From Lutibacter sp. (GTDB lineage Bacteria > Bacteroidota > Bacteroidia > Flavobacteriales > Flavobacteriaceae): a DNA stretch of 40,477 nt. Positions 8,419-16,172 of the stretch are shown here, in pieces (within the stretch, counting starts at the first letter, position 1; each line of letters opens with the position of its first letter). The translations under genes and the position numbers were made by a program. Location of the stretch: positions 1 through 40,477 of the forward strand of contig JAKIVA010000023.1 of NCBI GenBank assembly GCA_021647265.1, read 5' to 3'. The notes beneath the pieces are model-generated. The model had not been told where the DNA came from. It did not search any database and worked only from the letters and a program-made list of their open reading frames with translations.

Positions 8419-8893
8419 TATCTAGTATTCCAAAATCAAAATTCTCAAAGAAAATACGTTCATTCAGGTCATTAAACAATAAGTTTGAAATACTAATTTC
8501 ATAAGTGTAACTGGTGACAATACTATCAGTTAAATTTGCAGTAGTTAAAATGTTAATTGTACCACTTTCAGCAATCAATTCTTTTACAACAACAGGTGTT
8601 GCTGGAGGAATGTCTTGGCAAAAATAATTAGATTCTATACCATTATTAAAAATTCTATAAATTACACTTGAATCTGTAGATATCGTAATAGAACTTTCAC
8701 CTTCTACAGTTCCCAAATTGGTAGGATTAAGGGTTAAAACAATTGCTTCAGTACTATTGCTGTTTGTTTTATAAAGAATATATTCTCCACAAGTATTTAC
8801 AGTAGTTGTAAATTCAAAAGCTGGAATATCAAAATTGCCATCATTACAAGAAAATAATGAGAATGTTAAAAAAAGGAGTGTTAATTTTTTCAT
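8408..8893 (-). CDS. Hypothetical lipoprotein
   Basis: 161 residues with a lipoprotein signal: MKKLTLLFLTFSLFSC, lipobox LFSC with Cys16, so it should be anchored in a membrane of the envelope. The remainder is polar and rich in beta-propensity residues with Cys35 and Cys92 as the only other cysteines. I recognise no domain. Only 17 bases separate its start from the IS200 left hairpin, so its native upstream region has been replaced by the element, and it may be silenced or driven from the element. Converges on and overlaps the Smr gene. Confidence 0.8.
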   Translation of the reverse strand: MKKLTLLFLTFSLFSCNDGNFDIPAFEFTTTVNTCGEYILYKTNSNSTEAIVLTLNPTNLGTVEGESSITISTDSSVIYRIFNNGIESNYFCQDIPPATPVVVKELIAESGTINILTTANLTDSIVTSYTYEISISNLLFNDLNERIFFENFDFGILDISL

Positions 8894-8958
8894 TGGTCAC
8901 AGATGTTAGTTGAAACTATGCACTTTAGTGCAAGACTTTCAGTTGCTACACAATTTTG

Positions 8959-8966
8959 TACTTTTG
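8959..8966 (+). promoter_or_regulatory. Putative -7 box of IS200 tnpA
   Basis: TACTTTTG matches the -7 consensus and ends only 4 bases before the tnpA ATG at 8971, implying a leaderless or nearly leaderless transcript unless the ATG at 8989 is used. Confidence 0.4.
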
Positions 8967-8970
8967 AGAT

Positions 8971-9405
8971 ATGAAAGGACAAAGGCGTATGGGTCACACA
9001 GTGTCTAGACTCACAGTTCACATAGTTTGGGTTACAAAATATCGTTTTCAAGTACTTAAAGGCGATGTTCAAGTAAGATGTCGTGATATCGTAAAACAGA
9101 TTTGTGATTCTGAAGACATTCATATTCTTAGCGGAGTTATAAGCAAAGACCATGTACATCTTCATATAGAATATCGACCTTCTCAAAAAATCAGTGATAT
9201 TGTAAAACGTTTGAAAGGGAGGACATCTCGACGACTTCAAGAGGAATTCCCTGTACTTAATAAACGTTATTGGGGCAGGCATTTTTGGGCGATAGGCTAT
9301 GGTGTTTGGAGTACGGGTAACATTACAGATAAAATGGTTCAAGAATATCTCGAACATCATCGTAATCCATCTAACTTGGATAATGATAATATTATTTTGG
9401 AATAA
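8971..9405 (+). CDS. tnpA: IS200/IS605 family TnpA transposase (Y1 HUH)
   Basis: Single-strand transposase of 144 residues acting at hairpins by a tyrosine-mediated cleavage. The HUH metal motif is HLH at 63-65 in KDHVHLHIEYRP, and the catalytic Tyr126 lies in KMVQEYLEHH. The N terminus HTVSRLTVHIVWVTKYRFQV is typical of IS200-like proteins. The frame is complete with no stops or missing catalytic residues, so the element is potentially active. Alternative start at Met7 (8989). No tnpB-like gene accompanies it. Confidence 0.95.
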   Translation: MKGQRRMGHTVSRLTVHIVWVTKYRFQVLKGDVQVRCRDIVKQICDSEDIHILSGVISKDHVHLHIEYRPSQKISDIVKRLKGRTSRRLQEEFPVLNKRYWGRHFWAIGYGVWSTGNITDKMVQEYLEHHRNPSNLDNDNIILE

Positions 9406-9536
9406 GAATTTCATTCTTTACATTTTTTTTGAACCTATGGATTTTCAATCCATAGTGGTTTAGTTAAATAAAATTTTCAAAAACAAAAATAAGTGTTTTA
9501 AGTAATTCAACGTTAAATGAAACCAACTATTTTAAT

Positions 9537-9544
9537 TACTTTTG
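9537..9544 (+). promoter_or_regulatory. Putative -7 box for the cysteine desulfurase gene
   Basis: TACTTTTG matches TAnnTTTG and ends 6 bases before the chosen ATG at 9551, so the transcript would be leaderless or have a very short leader. Confidence 0.4.
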
Positions 9545-9550
9545 TTTTTA

Positions 9551-10687
9551 ATGAAAAGTATATATTTAGATAATGCAGCAACAACTCCCATTTTGCCTGA
9601 GGTAATTAGTGTTATTACTAATACAATGGCTACTGTTTATGGGAACCCGTCTTCAACACATCAAATAGGAAGAAAAGCTAAATCTTTGGTAGAAACAGCT
9701 CGAAAAAATATTGCAAAATACTTGAATGCAGCTTCAAATGAAATAATTTTTACCGCTGGAGGTAGTGAAGCTGATAATTTAATTTTACGAAATTCAGTTG
9801 AAAATTTAGGTGTAACTACAATAATTTCATCTAAAATTGAGCATCATGCCGTACTACATACTATTGAAAACCTTGTAAAAGAATTTAAAATTACTGCTTT
9901 GTGGGTTGATTTAGATGAGAATGGAGATGTAGATTACAATCATTTGGAACAATTACTTCAACAAACAGAAGGTAAAAAATTGGTGAGTTTAATGTATGTG
10001 AATAATGAAGTTGGAAACGTATTAGATTTAAAAATAGTTTCCGACTTGTGTTTGACATATAATACATTATTTCACTCTGATACCGTTCAGGGAATTGGAC
10101 ATTTTGAAATTGATGTTAAACAAACTCCAATAGATTTTTTTACTGCTAGTGCTCATAAATTTAACGGACCAAAAGGCGTAGGATTTGCTTACATAAAAAA
10201 AGGATTTGGTATTTACCCTATTTTACACGGAGGTGAGCAGGAAAGAGGGGCAAGGGCTGGAACTGAAAATATACATGGTATATTGGGAATGGAAAAGGCA
10301 TTGGAAATAGCCTTAACTAATTTAGAAGAAGAAAGTACTTACATTCAAAAATTAAAAAGTTATTTTATTAAAAAACTTAAAAATAATTTTGAAGAGGTTG
10401 CATTTAACGGATTATCAGAAAGTGAAATTAAAAGTAGTTACATTATTTTAAATGTGAGGTTCCCAAAAGAATACGCGTTACTTTTATTTAATCTGGATTT
10501 AAAAGGAATTGCAGTTTCAGGAGGAAGTGCTTGCCAAAGTGGTAGCAATAAAGGTTCACATGTATTAAATACGATACTTTCTGAAAAAGAAGCAACCAAA
10601 ACTTCAGTACGATTTTCTTTCAGTAAATTTAATACTGAGGAGGAAGTAGATTATGTAATAGATGTATTAAAAGAATTGATAAACTAA
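9551..10687 (+). CDS. Cysteine desulfurase (class V aminotransferase, NifS/IscS type)
   Basis: PLP enzyme that releases sulfur from cysteine as an enzyme persulfide for Fe-S clusters or tRNA thiolation. I start at the ATG at 9551 (MKSIYLDNAATTP); three more codons upstream would need a TTG. 378 residues. Motifs: LDNAATTP (6-13), GNPSSTH (31-37), HH at 98-99, NNEVG (151-155), HSDTVQ (175-180), PLP lysine K203 in SAHKFNGPKG, RAGTEN (235-240), and catalytic Cys328 in SGGSACQSGS. The short active-site loop and sequence place it with NifS-type single desulfurases. The manA gene begins at the base right after its stop. No iscU or suf genes are adjacent. Confidence 0.93.
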   Translation: MKSIYLDNAATTPILPEVISVITNTMATVYGNPSSTHQIGRKAKSLVETARKNIAKYLNAASNEIIFTAGGSEADNLILRNSVENLGVTTIISSKIEHHAVLHTIENLVKEFKITALWVDLDENGDVDYNHLEQLLQQTEGKKLVSLMYVNNEVGNVLDLKIVSDLCLTYNTLFHSDTVQGIGHFEIDVKQTPIDFFTASAHKFNGPKGVGFAYIKKGFGIYPILHGGEQERGARAGTENIHGILGMEKALEIALTNLEEESTYIQKLKSYFIKKLKNNFEEVAFNGLSESEIKSSYIILNVRFPKEYALLLFNLDLKGIAVSGGSACQSGSNKGSHVLNTILSEKEATKTSVRFSFSKFNTEEEVDYVIDVLKELIN

Positions 10688-11659
10688 ATGTTAAATTACC
10701 CGTTAAAATTTGCACCAATTTTGAAGGAAAAAATTTGGGGAGGTAACAAATTAGTTACCAAACTAAATAAAAATTCATTGTTAAAAAATATTGGAGAAAG
10801 TTGGGAAATTTCTGATGTAGAAAATAATGTTTCAATTGTTTCTAATGGAGATTTAAAAGGTAAATCTCTGAAAGAATTACTTCAAATTTACAAAGCCAAT
10901 TTAATTGGCGAAAATAATTATTCAAATTTTGGAGATAAATTCCCTTTGCTAATTAAGTTTATTGATGCAAAACAAGATTTATCTGTTCAAGTACATCCAA
11001 ATGATAAATTGTCTAAAAAATATCATAATTCATTTGGAAAAACGGAGATGTGGTATATTGTAGAGGCTGATAAAAAAGCCAAACTCATTTTAGGGTTTAA
11101 AGATATAATTACACCTAAGGAATATGTTCATTTATTAAAAGAGAAAAAAATAATGACTGTTCTAAATAGTGAGAATGTAAAAAAAGGAGATGCTTTTTTT
11201 ATTAAACCAGGAACAGTACATTCTATTGGAGTTGGAATAGTGTTGGCTGAAATCCAACAAACTTCGGATATTACTTATAGAATTTATGATTTTGATAGAG
11301 TTGATGCGGATGGAAATAAGCGCGAGCTACATACAGAATTAGCAATTGAAGCATTAAACTTTAGTAACAAAATAGATGCTAAACGTGATTATTCAACCAA
11401 AATAAATACCCTTAACAATATAGTTACTTGTACCTATTTTAAAACAAATTTTTTACCTGTTGTTAATGAGAAAGTAATTGATTATTCAAAAACAGATTCA
11501 TTTGTTATTTTTATGTGTGTTGAAGGAAATGCAACAATCTCTATTTTTGATAATTCAACAACTGTAATTTTTGGTGAAACGGTATTGATTCCTGCAAATG
11601 TACAAGAAGTAATTATTACAACTAAAATGGGATGTAAATTATTGGAAATAACAGTTTAA
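10688..11659 (+). CDS. manA: Class I mannose-6-phosphate isomerase
   Basis: Zinc cupin enzyme interconverting mannose-6-phosphate and fructose-6-phosphate, feeding GDP-mannose for surface polysaccharides or mannose use. 323 residues, the short bacterial form. Zinc ligands are visible as His103 in VQVHPND, Glu120 in KTEMWYI and His178 in PGTVHSIGVG; IWGGNKL (16-22) and the C-terminal cupin half are also normal. Directly abuts the cysteine desulfurase gene (TAA then ATG). Its stop shares the palindrome TTAA with the stop of the convergent murB gene, an overlap of 4 bases. Confidence 0.95.
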   Translation: MLNYPLKFAPILKEKIWGGNKLVTKLNKNSLLKNIGESWEISDVENNVSIVSNGDLKGKSLKELLQIYKANLIGENNYSNFGDKFPLLIKFIDAKQDLSVQVHPNDKLSKKYHNSFGKTEMWYIVEADKKAKLILGFKDIITPKEYVHLLKEKKIMTVLNSENVKKGDAFFIKPGTVHSIGVGIVLAEIQQTSDITYRIYDFDRVDADGNKRELHTELAIEALNFSNKIDAKRDYSTKINTLNNIVTCTYFKTNFLPVVNEKVIDYSKTDSFVIFMCVEGNATISIFDNSTTVIFGETVLIPANVQEVIITTKMGCKLLEITV

Positions 11660-12657
11660 ATTATATTGACTTCAATTTCTATTTCAACATTAAAAATTTT
11701 CTTCACCTTTTGTTGGATTTTTTTTGCCAAACTTACTATTTCTTTTCCAGTAGCATTACCGTAATTCACCAATACTAAAGCTTGTTTAGCGTGTACACCT
11801 GCATCACCAAAACGCTTCCCTTTAAATCCGCATTGTTCAATTAACCAGCCAGCAGGTATTTTTATTTCATTGTCATTAATTATATAGTGAGGAATTTCAG
11901 GATAGTTTTCTTTTAATGTTTTAAAATGAACTTTTGAAATTACAGGATTTTTAAAAAAGCTACCACTATTCCCAATTTCTTTCGGATTAGGTAGTTTACT
12001 TTGCCTAATAGCAATTACAGCATCTGAAATATCTTTAATAGTGGGTGTTTCTTTACTTTTTAGATATGAATTAATTGCACCGTAAGAAGTAGTTAATTTA
12101 TGATTATTTTTAGTGAGTTTAAATGTTACGTTTACAATAATATATTTTCCTTTTAACTCATTCTTAAAAATAGAATTCCGATACCCAAAGTTGCATTCGT
12201 CTTTCGTAAATATTTTAGTTTTTCCAGTTTCAATTTCAAGAGCTTCTAATTGATAGAATGTGTCTTTAATTTCAACGCCATAAGCACCAATATTTTGAAT
12301 AGGAGAGGTGCCTACATTTCCTGGTATTAGTGATAAATTTTCTAGCCCGCCATAGTTTTGTGAAATACACCACAGCGCAAATTCGTGCCAATTTTCACCA
12401 GCTTCAGCAGTCACATAAACAACATCTTGTTCAGTGTCGTTAACTATAATACCTTTTAAATTTAAATGAATTACTAATTTTTCAATATCAGAGGTTAGCA
12501 ACATATTGCTACCTCCACCTAATAAGAAAATATCATTGTTTAAATTAAGAATTTCTACAAGTTCTTTTACTGAATTTATGGATATAAACTGTTTGGCGTA
12601 AACATTAATACCAAACGTATTGTATTCTTTTAAAGATATGTTATGTTGGATACTCAA
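11656..12657 (-). CDS. murB: UDP-N-acetylenolpyruvoylglucosamine reductase
   Basis: FAD/NADPH enzyme making UDP-N-acetylmuramate, second committed step of peptidoglycan precursor synthesis; cytosolic. 333 residues. FAD-binding LGGGSNMLL (46-54), SLIPGNVGTSPIQNIGAYGV, the type-I marker FGYRNSIFK, the catalytic serine in GNSGSFFKNP and the proton-donor Glu in the final IEIEV are all present, so it is the E. coli-like type I enzyme. It stands alone on the minus strand, converging on manA. Confidence 0.96.
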   Translation of the reverse strand: MSIQHNISLKEYNTFGINVYAKQFISINSVKELVEILNLNNDIFLLGGGSNMLLTSDIEKLVIHLNLKGIIVNDTEQDVVYVTAEAGENWHEFALWCISQNYGGLENLSLIPGNVGTSPIQNIGAYGVEIKDTFYQLEALEIETGKTKIFTKDECNFGYRNSIFKNELKGKYIIVNVTFKLTKNNHKLTTSYGAINSYLKSKETPTIKDISDAVIAIRQSKLPNPKEIGNSGSFFKNPVISKVHFKTLKENYPEIPHYIINDNEIKIPAGWLIEQCGFKGKRFGDAGVHAKQALVLVNYGNATGKEIVSLAKKIQQKVKKIFNVEIEIEVNII

Positions 12658-12798
12658 TTAACTTTTGCTTAATATGAAATACACTGTCATTTTTTTGTGA
12701 AATTAGTGAAAATAATTGATTTTTCTTTTTTTAGCTATAAATAATTTACTTACCAAAAAGCGTAAAGTTTATGTTGTTTTTACACTTGATGTATTTTG

Positions 12799-15243
12799 TT
12801 AAAAAGTAGCTTTTAGCCCTATGTTAAATGCCCTTGGCATACCCGATCTTAAGCCTGCTGGTCTTCTGGATGCAACATATATTTTATTTGTTATGTTGGT
12901 AGCGTTGGCAAAAACAGAGATATTCTTATGCAATATATAATTAGCACTACTGTCAATTACAAGATAAGATTCTATTTTTTCATTAAGAGGAATTTTTCCT
13001 TGCCCTGGTAAAGTACGCATTTCTCCTAAATATTTACCACTTACATTGAAACTAAACTGTGGATGTTCCAACCCAAGTATAAGTGTAAGTTGATTATTTG
13101 CTAAATAAGGAAATTGGTCACCAGCAGAAACTTTTCCCCATCCTCCAAAATCACTTTCAAAATCATTTTGAAATTTGGCATCAGTATAAGTGTAAACTAT
13201 AGAAATAGGTAGATTAATAGTCCGTTGTATTCTAGTAGCCAGTAGGTCGTAAGTAAGTTGAAATTCTATTCCTTTTGTTTTTACTTTTCCTCCATTAAAT
13301 AAATCACCTGTACCGTCGCCCCCTGCAGCGGCTAAATCTGAACCTAATAAATTACTATAATTATTGTAAAATATCACAGGTTTAAAGGATAGCGCATTTT
13401 TACTATATCTTAGTCCTAATTCATAGTTTATACTTTTTTCAGGTTTTGTTCCTTCTTTTGAGCCTGGAGGTGAAAACCCTTTATGAATACCTGCAAAAGT
13501 ACTTGTACTTTCACTAAACTGGTAATCAAATCCAATTCCAGGAATAAAAACATCGACATTATTACTTCTTTTTGATAGATTGGTTCCTTCTCTGTCAATA
13601 TCTGATGTACCGTAATCTAATCTTTTTAAGGTTATATTTTCATATCTAATACCTGGAGTTGCTGAAAATTTACCAATATTAATTTTGTATTGTACATAAG
13701 TTGCTATTGCATCTGCTGTTTCAACTCGGTTACTTTCCGTGCCAGGTACTCCTTTTTTTGTTAGGTTCATTATCCCATTATTCATAGAAAATTCATCTAC
13801 CCACTGAAAGCGATCTACTTGGTCTTGATGTACTCTAAATCCAAAATCAATTTTATGAGCTATATTATTGGTTTTAAAATTAAATCCAAAAATTGTTTGA
13901 ATCCCTTTTGCATAATAAGAGCGATTGTTTGCTTTTACAAAAAGGGCATCTTCATAAGTACTTGTAGACCCCGTTAAAATAGCGAAAGCATCTTCGAAAT
14001 TTAAAGGATTGTCTAGCAATGAATTAATACTTGTTTTTGTTCCTGTATTATCTTTTACTTTATTTAGTTTGAACCAATTTCTGTAAAATTTAGAATAGTA
14101 AGCAGTAGTAGAGATATTAAAATGCTTTGAAATATTAGCTACATGTGTTAATGAAAATTGAGAGTGTTTGGTATTCATTTGATCCTTTTGTGAAGCAGCA
14201 TACCTACGATACGGATTGGCATTAAAATCTTCTTGAGTTAAGCCTAGGTAGGTTTCATTAGAGACCTCATTAGATCTACCAATTTTAAAGGTTAAAGATT
14301 GATATACTTTTGCATCATCATCGGTATTTATTCGAAATTTTGCTAAATAATCTTTTTTATCAAAACCAGTATTCCCTCCACCATCTAGTTTTTTAAATCC
14401 ATTAGAACTATATTGAAATGTTTCTACAATATATGCGAAGTTTTTATAAGAATTACCTACAAAAGCATGTAGGTTTTTACCTCCAAAACTTCCAGTAAAC
14501 AAGTTTATTCTTCCTGAGAACTCATAAGGGATTTGTGTTGATATTAAATTAATTGCTCCTCCTGTGGTATGAGGGCCATACTTTATTTGGCTACTACCTT
14601 TTAGAATTTCTATTGCCTGCATTCTTCCTATTGTTGGAAAATAATAAGCAGCTGGAGCAGCATAAGCCGCAGGAGCCATAAGCACGCCATCTTCCATCAC
14701 TGTAATTTTTGAGCTTCTCTCTACACCAGTTCCTCTTAAACCAATATTAACACGAAGCCCAAAGCCATCTTCTTCCTGTATATTAACACCAGGAACAGCA
14801 CGTAAAATTCTATTGACATCTGTATAGCTGAATTTTTGAATTTCTTTTGGTGTAATATAATGTACAGAACCCATAATTCCTTTTATTCCTGTAACACCTC
14901 CAGTCATTATAACGACTTCAGAAAGTGATGAAACAGCTTCTACCATTGTGAAATTTATAGTTAAAACTTCATTTTCCTTAATAGAAATCTCTTTTTTTAT
15001 GGTATGATAACCAATTGCAGATGCAACTAATGTATGGTTTCCTTCAGGTACATTTTTTATGATGTAATTACCCGTACTGTTTGATGTACTACCGATATTT
15101 GTTTTATCTAAATATATGGAAACTCCAGACATAGCAGTTGTACTGTCAATTTGTTTTATCTTCCCTTTAATTGTTGCATTTTGTGCTAAAGCCCCTGTAA
15201 AACTTAATAATATAATAACAATAACTGTGAGATTATTTTTCAT
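12799..15243 (-). CDS. TonB-dependent outer-membrane receptor, FecA-like
   Basis: 814-residue receptor for a ferric or other metal chelate. Signal peptide MKNNLTVIVIILLSFTGALA with cleavage before QN; CarboxypepD_reg-like beta domain (about 22-105, the Bacteroidetes add-on); plug domain about 115-240 with RAVPGVNIQEEDGFGLRVNI followed by GLRGTG and ILKGSSQIKYGPHTTGGAIN; 22-strand barrel ending in IGLKATF with terminal Phe. The plug and ETYLGLTQEDFNANPYRRYA resemble the ferric-citrate receptor group, so iron citrate is a reasonable but unproved substrate. Its promoter carries a palindrome directly after the -7 box, shared with the regulator gene upstream, suggesting metal-dependent repression. 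Confidence 0.92.
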   Translation of the reverse strand: MKNNLTVIVIILLSFTGALAQNATIKGKIKQIDSTTAMSGVSIYLDKTNIGSTSNSTGNYIIKNVPEGNHTLVASAIGYHTIKKEISIKENEVLTINFTMVEAVSSLSEVVIMTGGVTGIKGIMGSVHYITPKEIQKFSYTDVNRILRAVPGVNIQEEDGFGLRVNIGLRGTGVERSSKITVMEDGVLMAPAAYAAPAAYYFPTIGRMQAIEILKGSSQIKYGPHTTGGAINLISTQIPYEFSGRINLFTGSFGGKNLHAFVGNSYKNFAYIVETFQYSSNGFKKLDGGGNTGFDKKDYLAKFRINTDDDAKVYQSLTFKIGRSNEVSNETYLGLTQEDFNANPYRRYAASQKDQMNTKHSQFSLTHVANISKHFNISTTAYYSKFYRNWFKLNKVKDNTGTKTSINSLLDNPLNFEDAFAILTGSTSTYEDALFVKANNRSYYAKGIQTIFGFNFKTNNIAHKIDFGFRVHQDQVDRFQWVDEFSMNNGIMNLTKKGVPGTESNRVETADAIATYVQYKINIGKFSATPGIRYENITLKRLDYGTSDIDREGTNLSKRSNNVDVFIPGIGFDYQFSESTSTFAGIHKGFSPPGSKEGTKPEKSINYELGLRYSKNALSFKPVIFYNNYSNLLGSDLAAAGGDGTGDLFNGGKVKTKGIEFQLTYDLLATRIQRTINLPISIVYTYTDAKFQNDFESDFGGWGKVSAGDQFPYLANNQLTLILGLEHPQFSFNVSGKYLGEMRTLPGQGKIPLNEKIESYLVIDSSANYILHKNISVFANATNITNKIYVASRRPAGLRSGMPRAFNIGLKATF

Positions 15244-15275
15244 TTAACTGTTTATTTAATTGTAAGTAAATTTAC

Positions 15276-15296
15276 TATTTAGAATGATTCTTAATA
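15276..15296. promoter_or_regulatory. Palindromic operator-like site (Fur-like) before the TonB receptor gene
   Basis: Near-perfect palindrome TTAGAATGATTCTTAA centred on G15286, with core AGAAT-G-ATTCT. It lies between the -7 box (15304-15311) and the ATG, over the expected transcription start, the right place for a repressor. The same site precedes the regulator gene at 16061-16082. Fur-family regulators bind A/T-rich palindromes of this form, but the protein is not identified here. Confidence 0.6.
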
Positions 15297-15303
15297 ATTT
15301 TAG

Positions 15304-15334
15304 CAAATATACAATGGTAAACAGTTATAGTCAA
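15304..15334 (-). promoter_or_regulatory. Promoter of the TonB receptor gene
   Basis: On the minus strand TTG (15334-15332), a 20-base spacer, then TATATTTG (15311-15304), a full match to the Flavobacteria TTG-N17-23-TAnnTTTG promoter. Confidence 0.65.
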
Positions 15335-15414
15335 TAGCTTAAAAAGGTCATATGCACTACCTAAAAAAGGGTATTTACAATATTTAATACAATATTGTTG
15401 AAAATAATGGCGTA

Positions 15415-16056
15415 TTATGGATAAATAAGGCCAACATTTACAGCATAAAGAACTAATTCTGAAGTTGATTTAACACCGAGTTTTTTCATGATGTTTTTAC
15501 GATGCGTATTGATGGTGTGAGGGCTTAGAAAAAGTTTGACTGCAATCTCCTTGTTAGTCATTCCCTTTGCAATTAGTGTTGTAATTTCGGTTTCTCGTTG
15601 TGATAGGCTGGTTGGATCACAGTCATCATTTGTTGTTAGTTTTTTTTCTAGTATAATGTTAATTATTTTGTTACAGTAGAATTTTTCATTATTTGCAATT
15701 GCAAAAATAGCATTAATTAATTCTCCCTCATCACATTCTCGTGTTAGATAACCATGCACACCTAATTCAAGAATTGAAAGAATATAGGTTGGATTTTTAT
15801 CGGTAGAAATAACTAAAATTTTAGTTTTTTTGTGTAGTTGTTTTACTTGTTTAATATCATTAATTGAAAATGAATTACTTTGATCGCAATTCATTATTAG
15901 TAAATCAGGTTTTTTGTTAGTTAGTGTTTTAAAAAGAATCTGGTTATTTTCAGCGTGGTATAATGTGTCTATACCTCCTCCTTTAAATAGTATTGATTTT
16001 AACCCAACGCGTATAAGTGTATCAGAGGTTGCATGTACTATATTTATGTTATCCAT
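15415..16056 (-). CDS. LuxR/NarL-type response regulator with degenerate receiver domain
   Basis: DNA-binding regulator of 213 residues: receiver-like domain about 3-120 and C-terminal LuxR helix-turn-helix 151-195 (LSQRETEITTLIAKGMTNKE then IAVKLFLSPHTINTHRKNIM). The HTH is intact. The receiver has lost its phosphorylation chemistry: the acidic pair after the first strand is His8-Ala9, the phospho-acceptor position in PDLLIMNC is Asn56, and the conserved Lys near GYLTRE is Arg106. Activity is therefore probably phosphorylation-independent, perhaps ligand or partner controlled. No histidine kinase is adjacent. It lies upstream of the TonB receptor on the same strand, and a shared palindrome starts 5 bases before its ATG. 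Confidence 0.9.
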   Translation of the reverse strand: MDNINIVHATSDTLIRVGLKSILFKGGGIDTLYHAENNQILFKTLTNKKPDLLIMNCDQSNSFSINDIKQVKQLHKKTKILVISTDKNPTYILSILELGVHGYLTRECDEGELINAIFAIANNEKFYCNKIINIILEKKLTTNDDCDPTSLSQRETEITTLIAKGMTNKEIAVKLFLSPHTINTHRKNIMKKLGVKSTSELVLYAVNVGLIYP

Positions 16057-16060
16057 CGTT

Positions 16061-16082
16061 TATTTAGAATCATTCTTAATAA
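16061..16082. promoter_or_regulatory. Second copy of the palindromic operator-like site, before the LuxR-type gene
   Basis: TTAGAATCATTCTTAA around C16071 differs only at the central base from the site at 15276-15296. It begins 5 bases upstream of the ATG at 16056. An upstream minus-strand TTG (16116-16114) and a weak TAATTTG (16093-16087) are a possible promoter. Confidence 0.6.
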
Positions 16083-16172
16083 AGCGCAAATTACCTAAAT
16101 TATTTCAATAAAACAAATACCTGAAATTAAGATATGTTCAACAAAAAATAAATAAAAAAGAATAATATTTAA

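Larger units (their letters stand above)
8911..9455. mobile_element. IS200-type insertion element (single tnpA)
   Basis: A lone Y1-transposase gene flanked by subterminal hairpins, the layout of IS200. Left: GCACT TT AGTGC (8920-8931) within an outer TGAAA...TTTCA pairing (8911-8915 / 8937-8941). Right: a 9-bp perfect stem CTATGGATT / AATCCATAG (9435-9443 / 9447-9455). No target-site duplication or terminal inverted repeat is expected for this family, so exact ends cannot be set from one copy; the coordinates span the hairpins. Confidence 0.75.

Noticed and set aside
8890..9414. A 174-codon minus-strand frame antisense to tnpA
   Set aside because: The plus strand has the full HUH transposase with catalytic residues; the antisense frame shows no recognisable domain.
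15377..15398. Hairpin ACAATATT / AATATTGT after the LuxR-type gene as a terminator
   Set aside because: The stem is A/T-only apart from one C-G pair and no T-run follows directly on the minus strand; it may be a weak structure but not a supported terminator.
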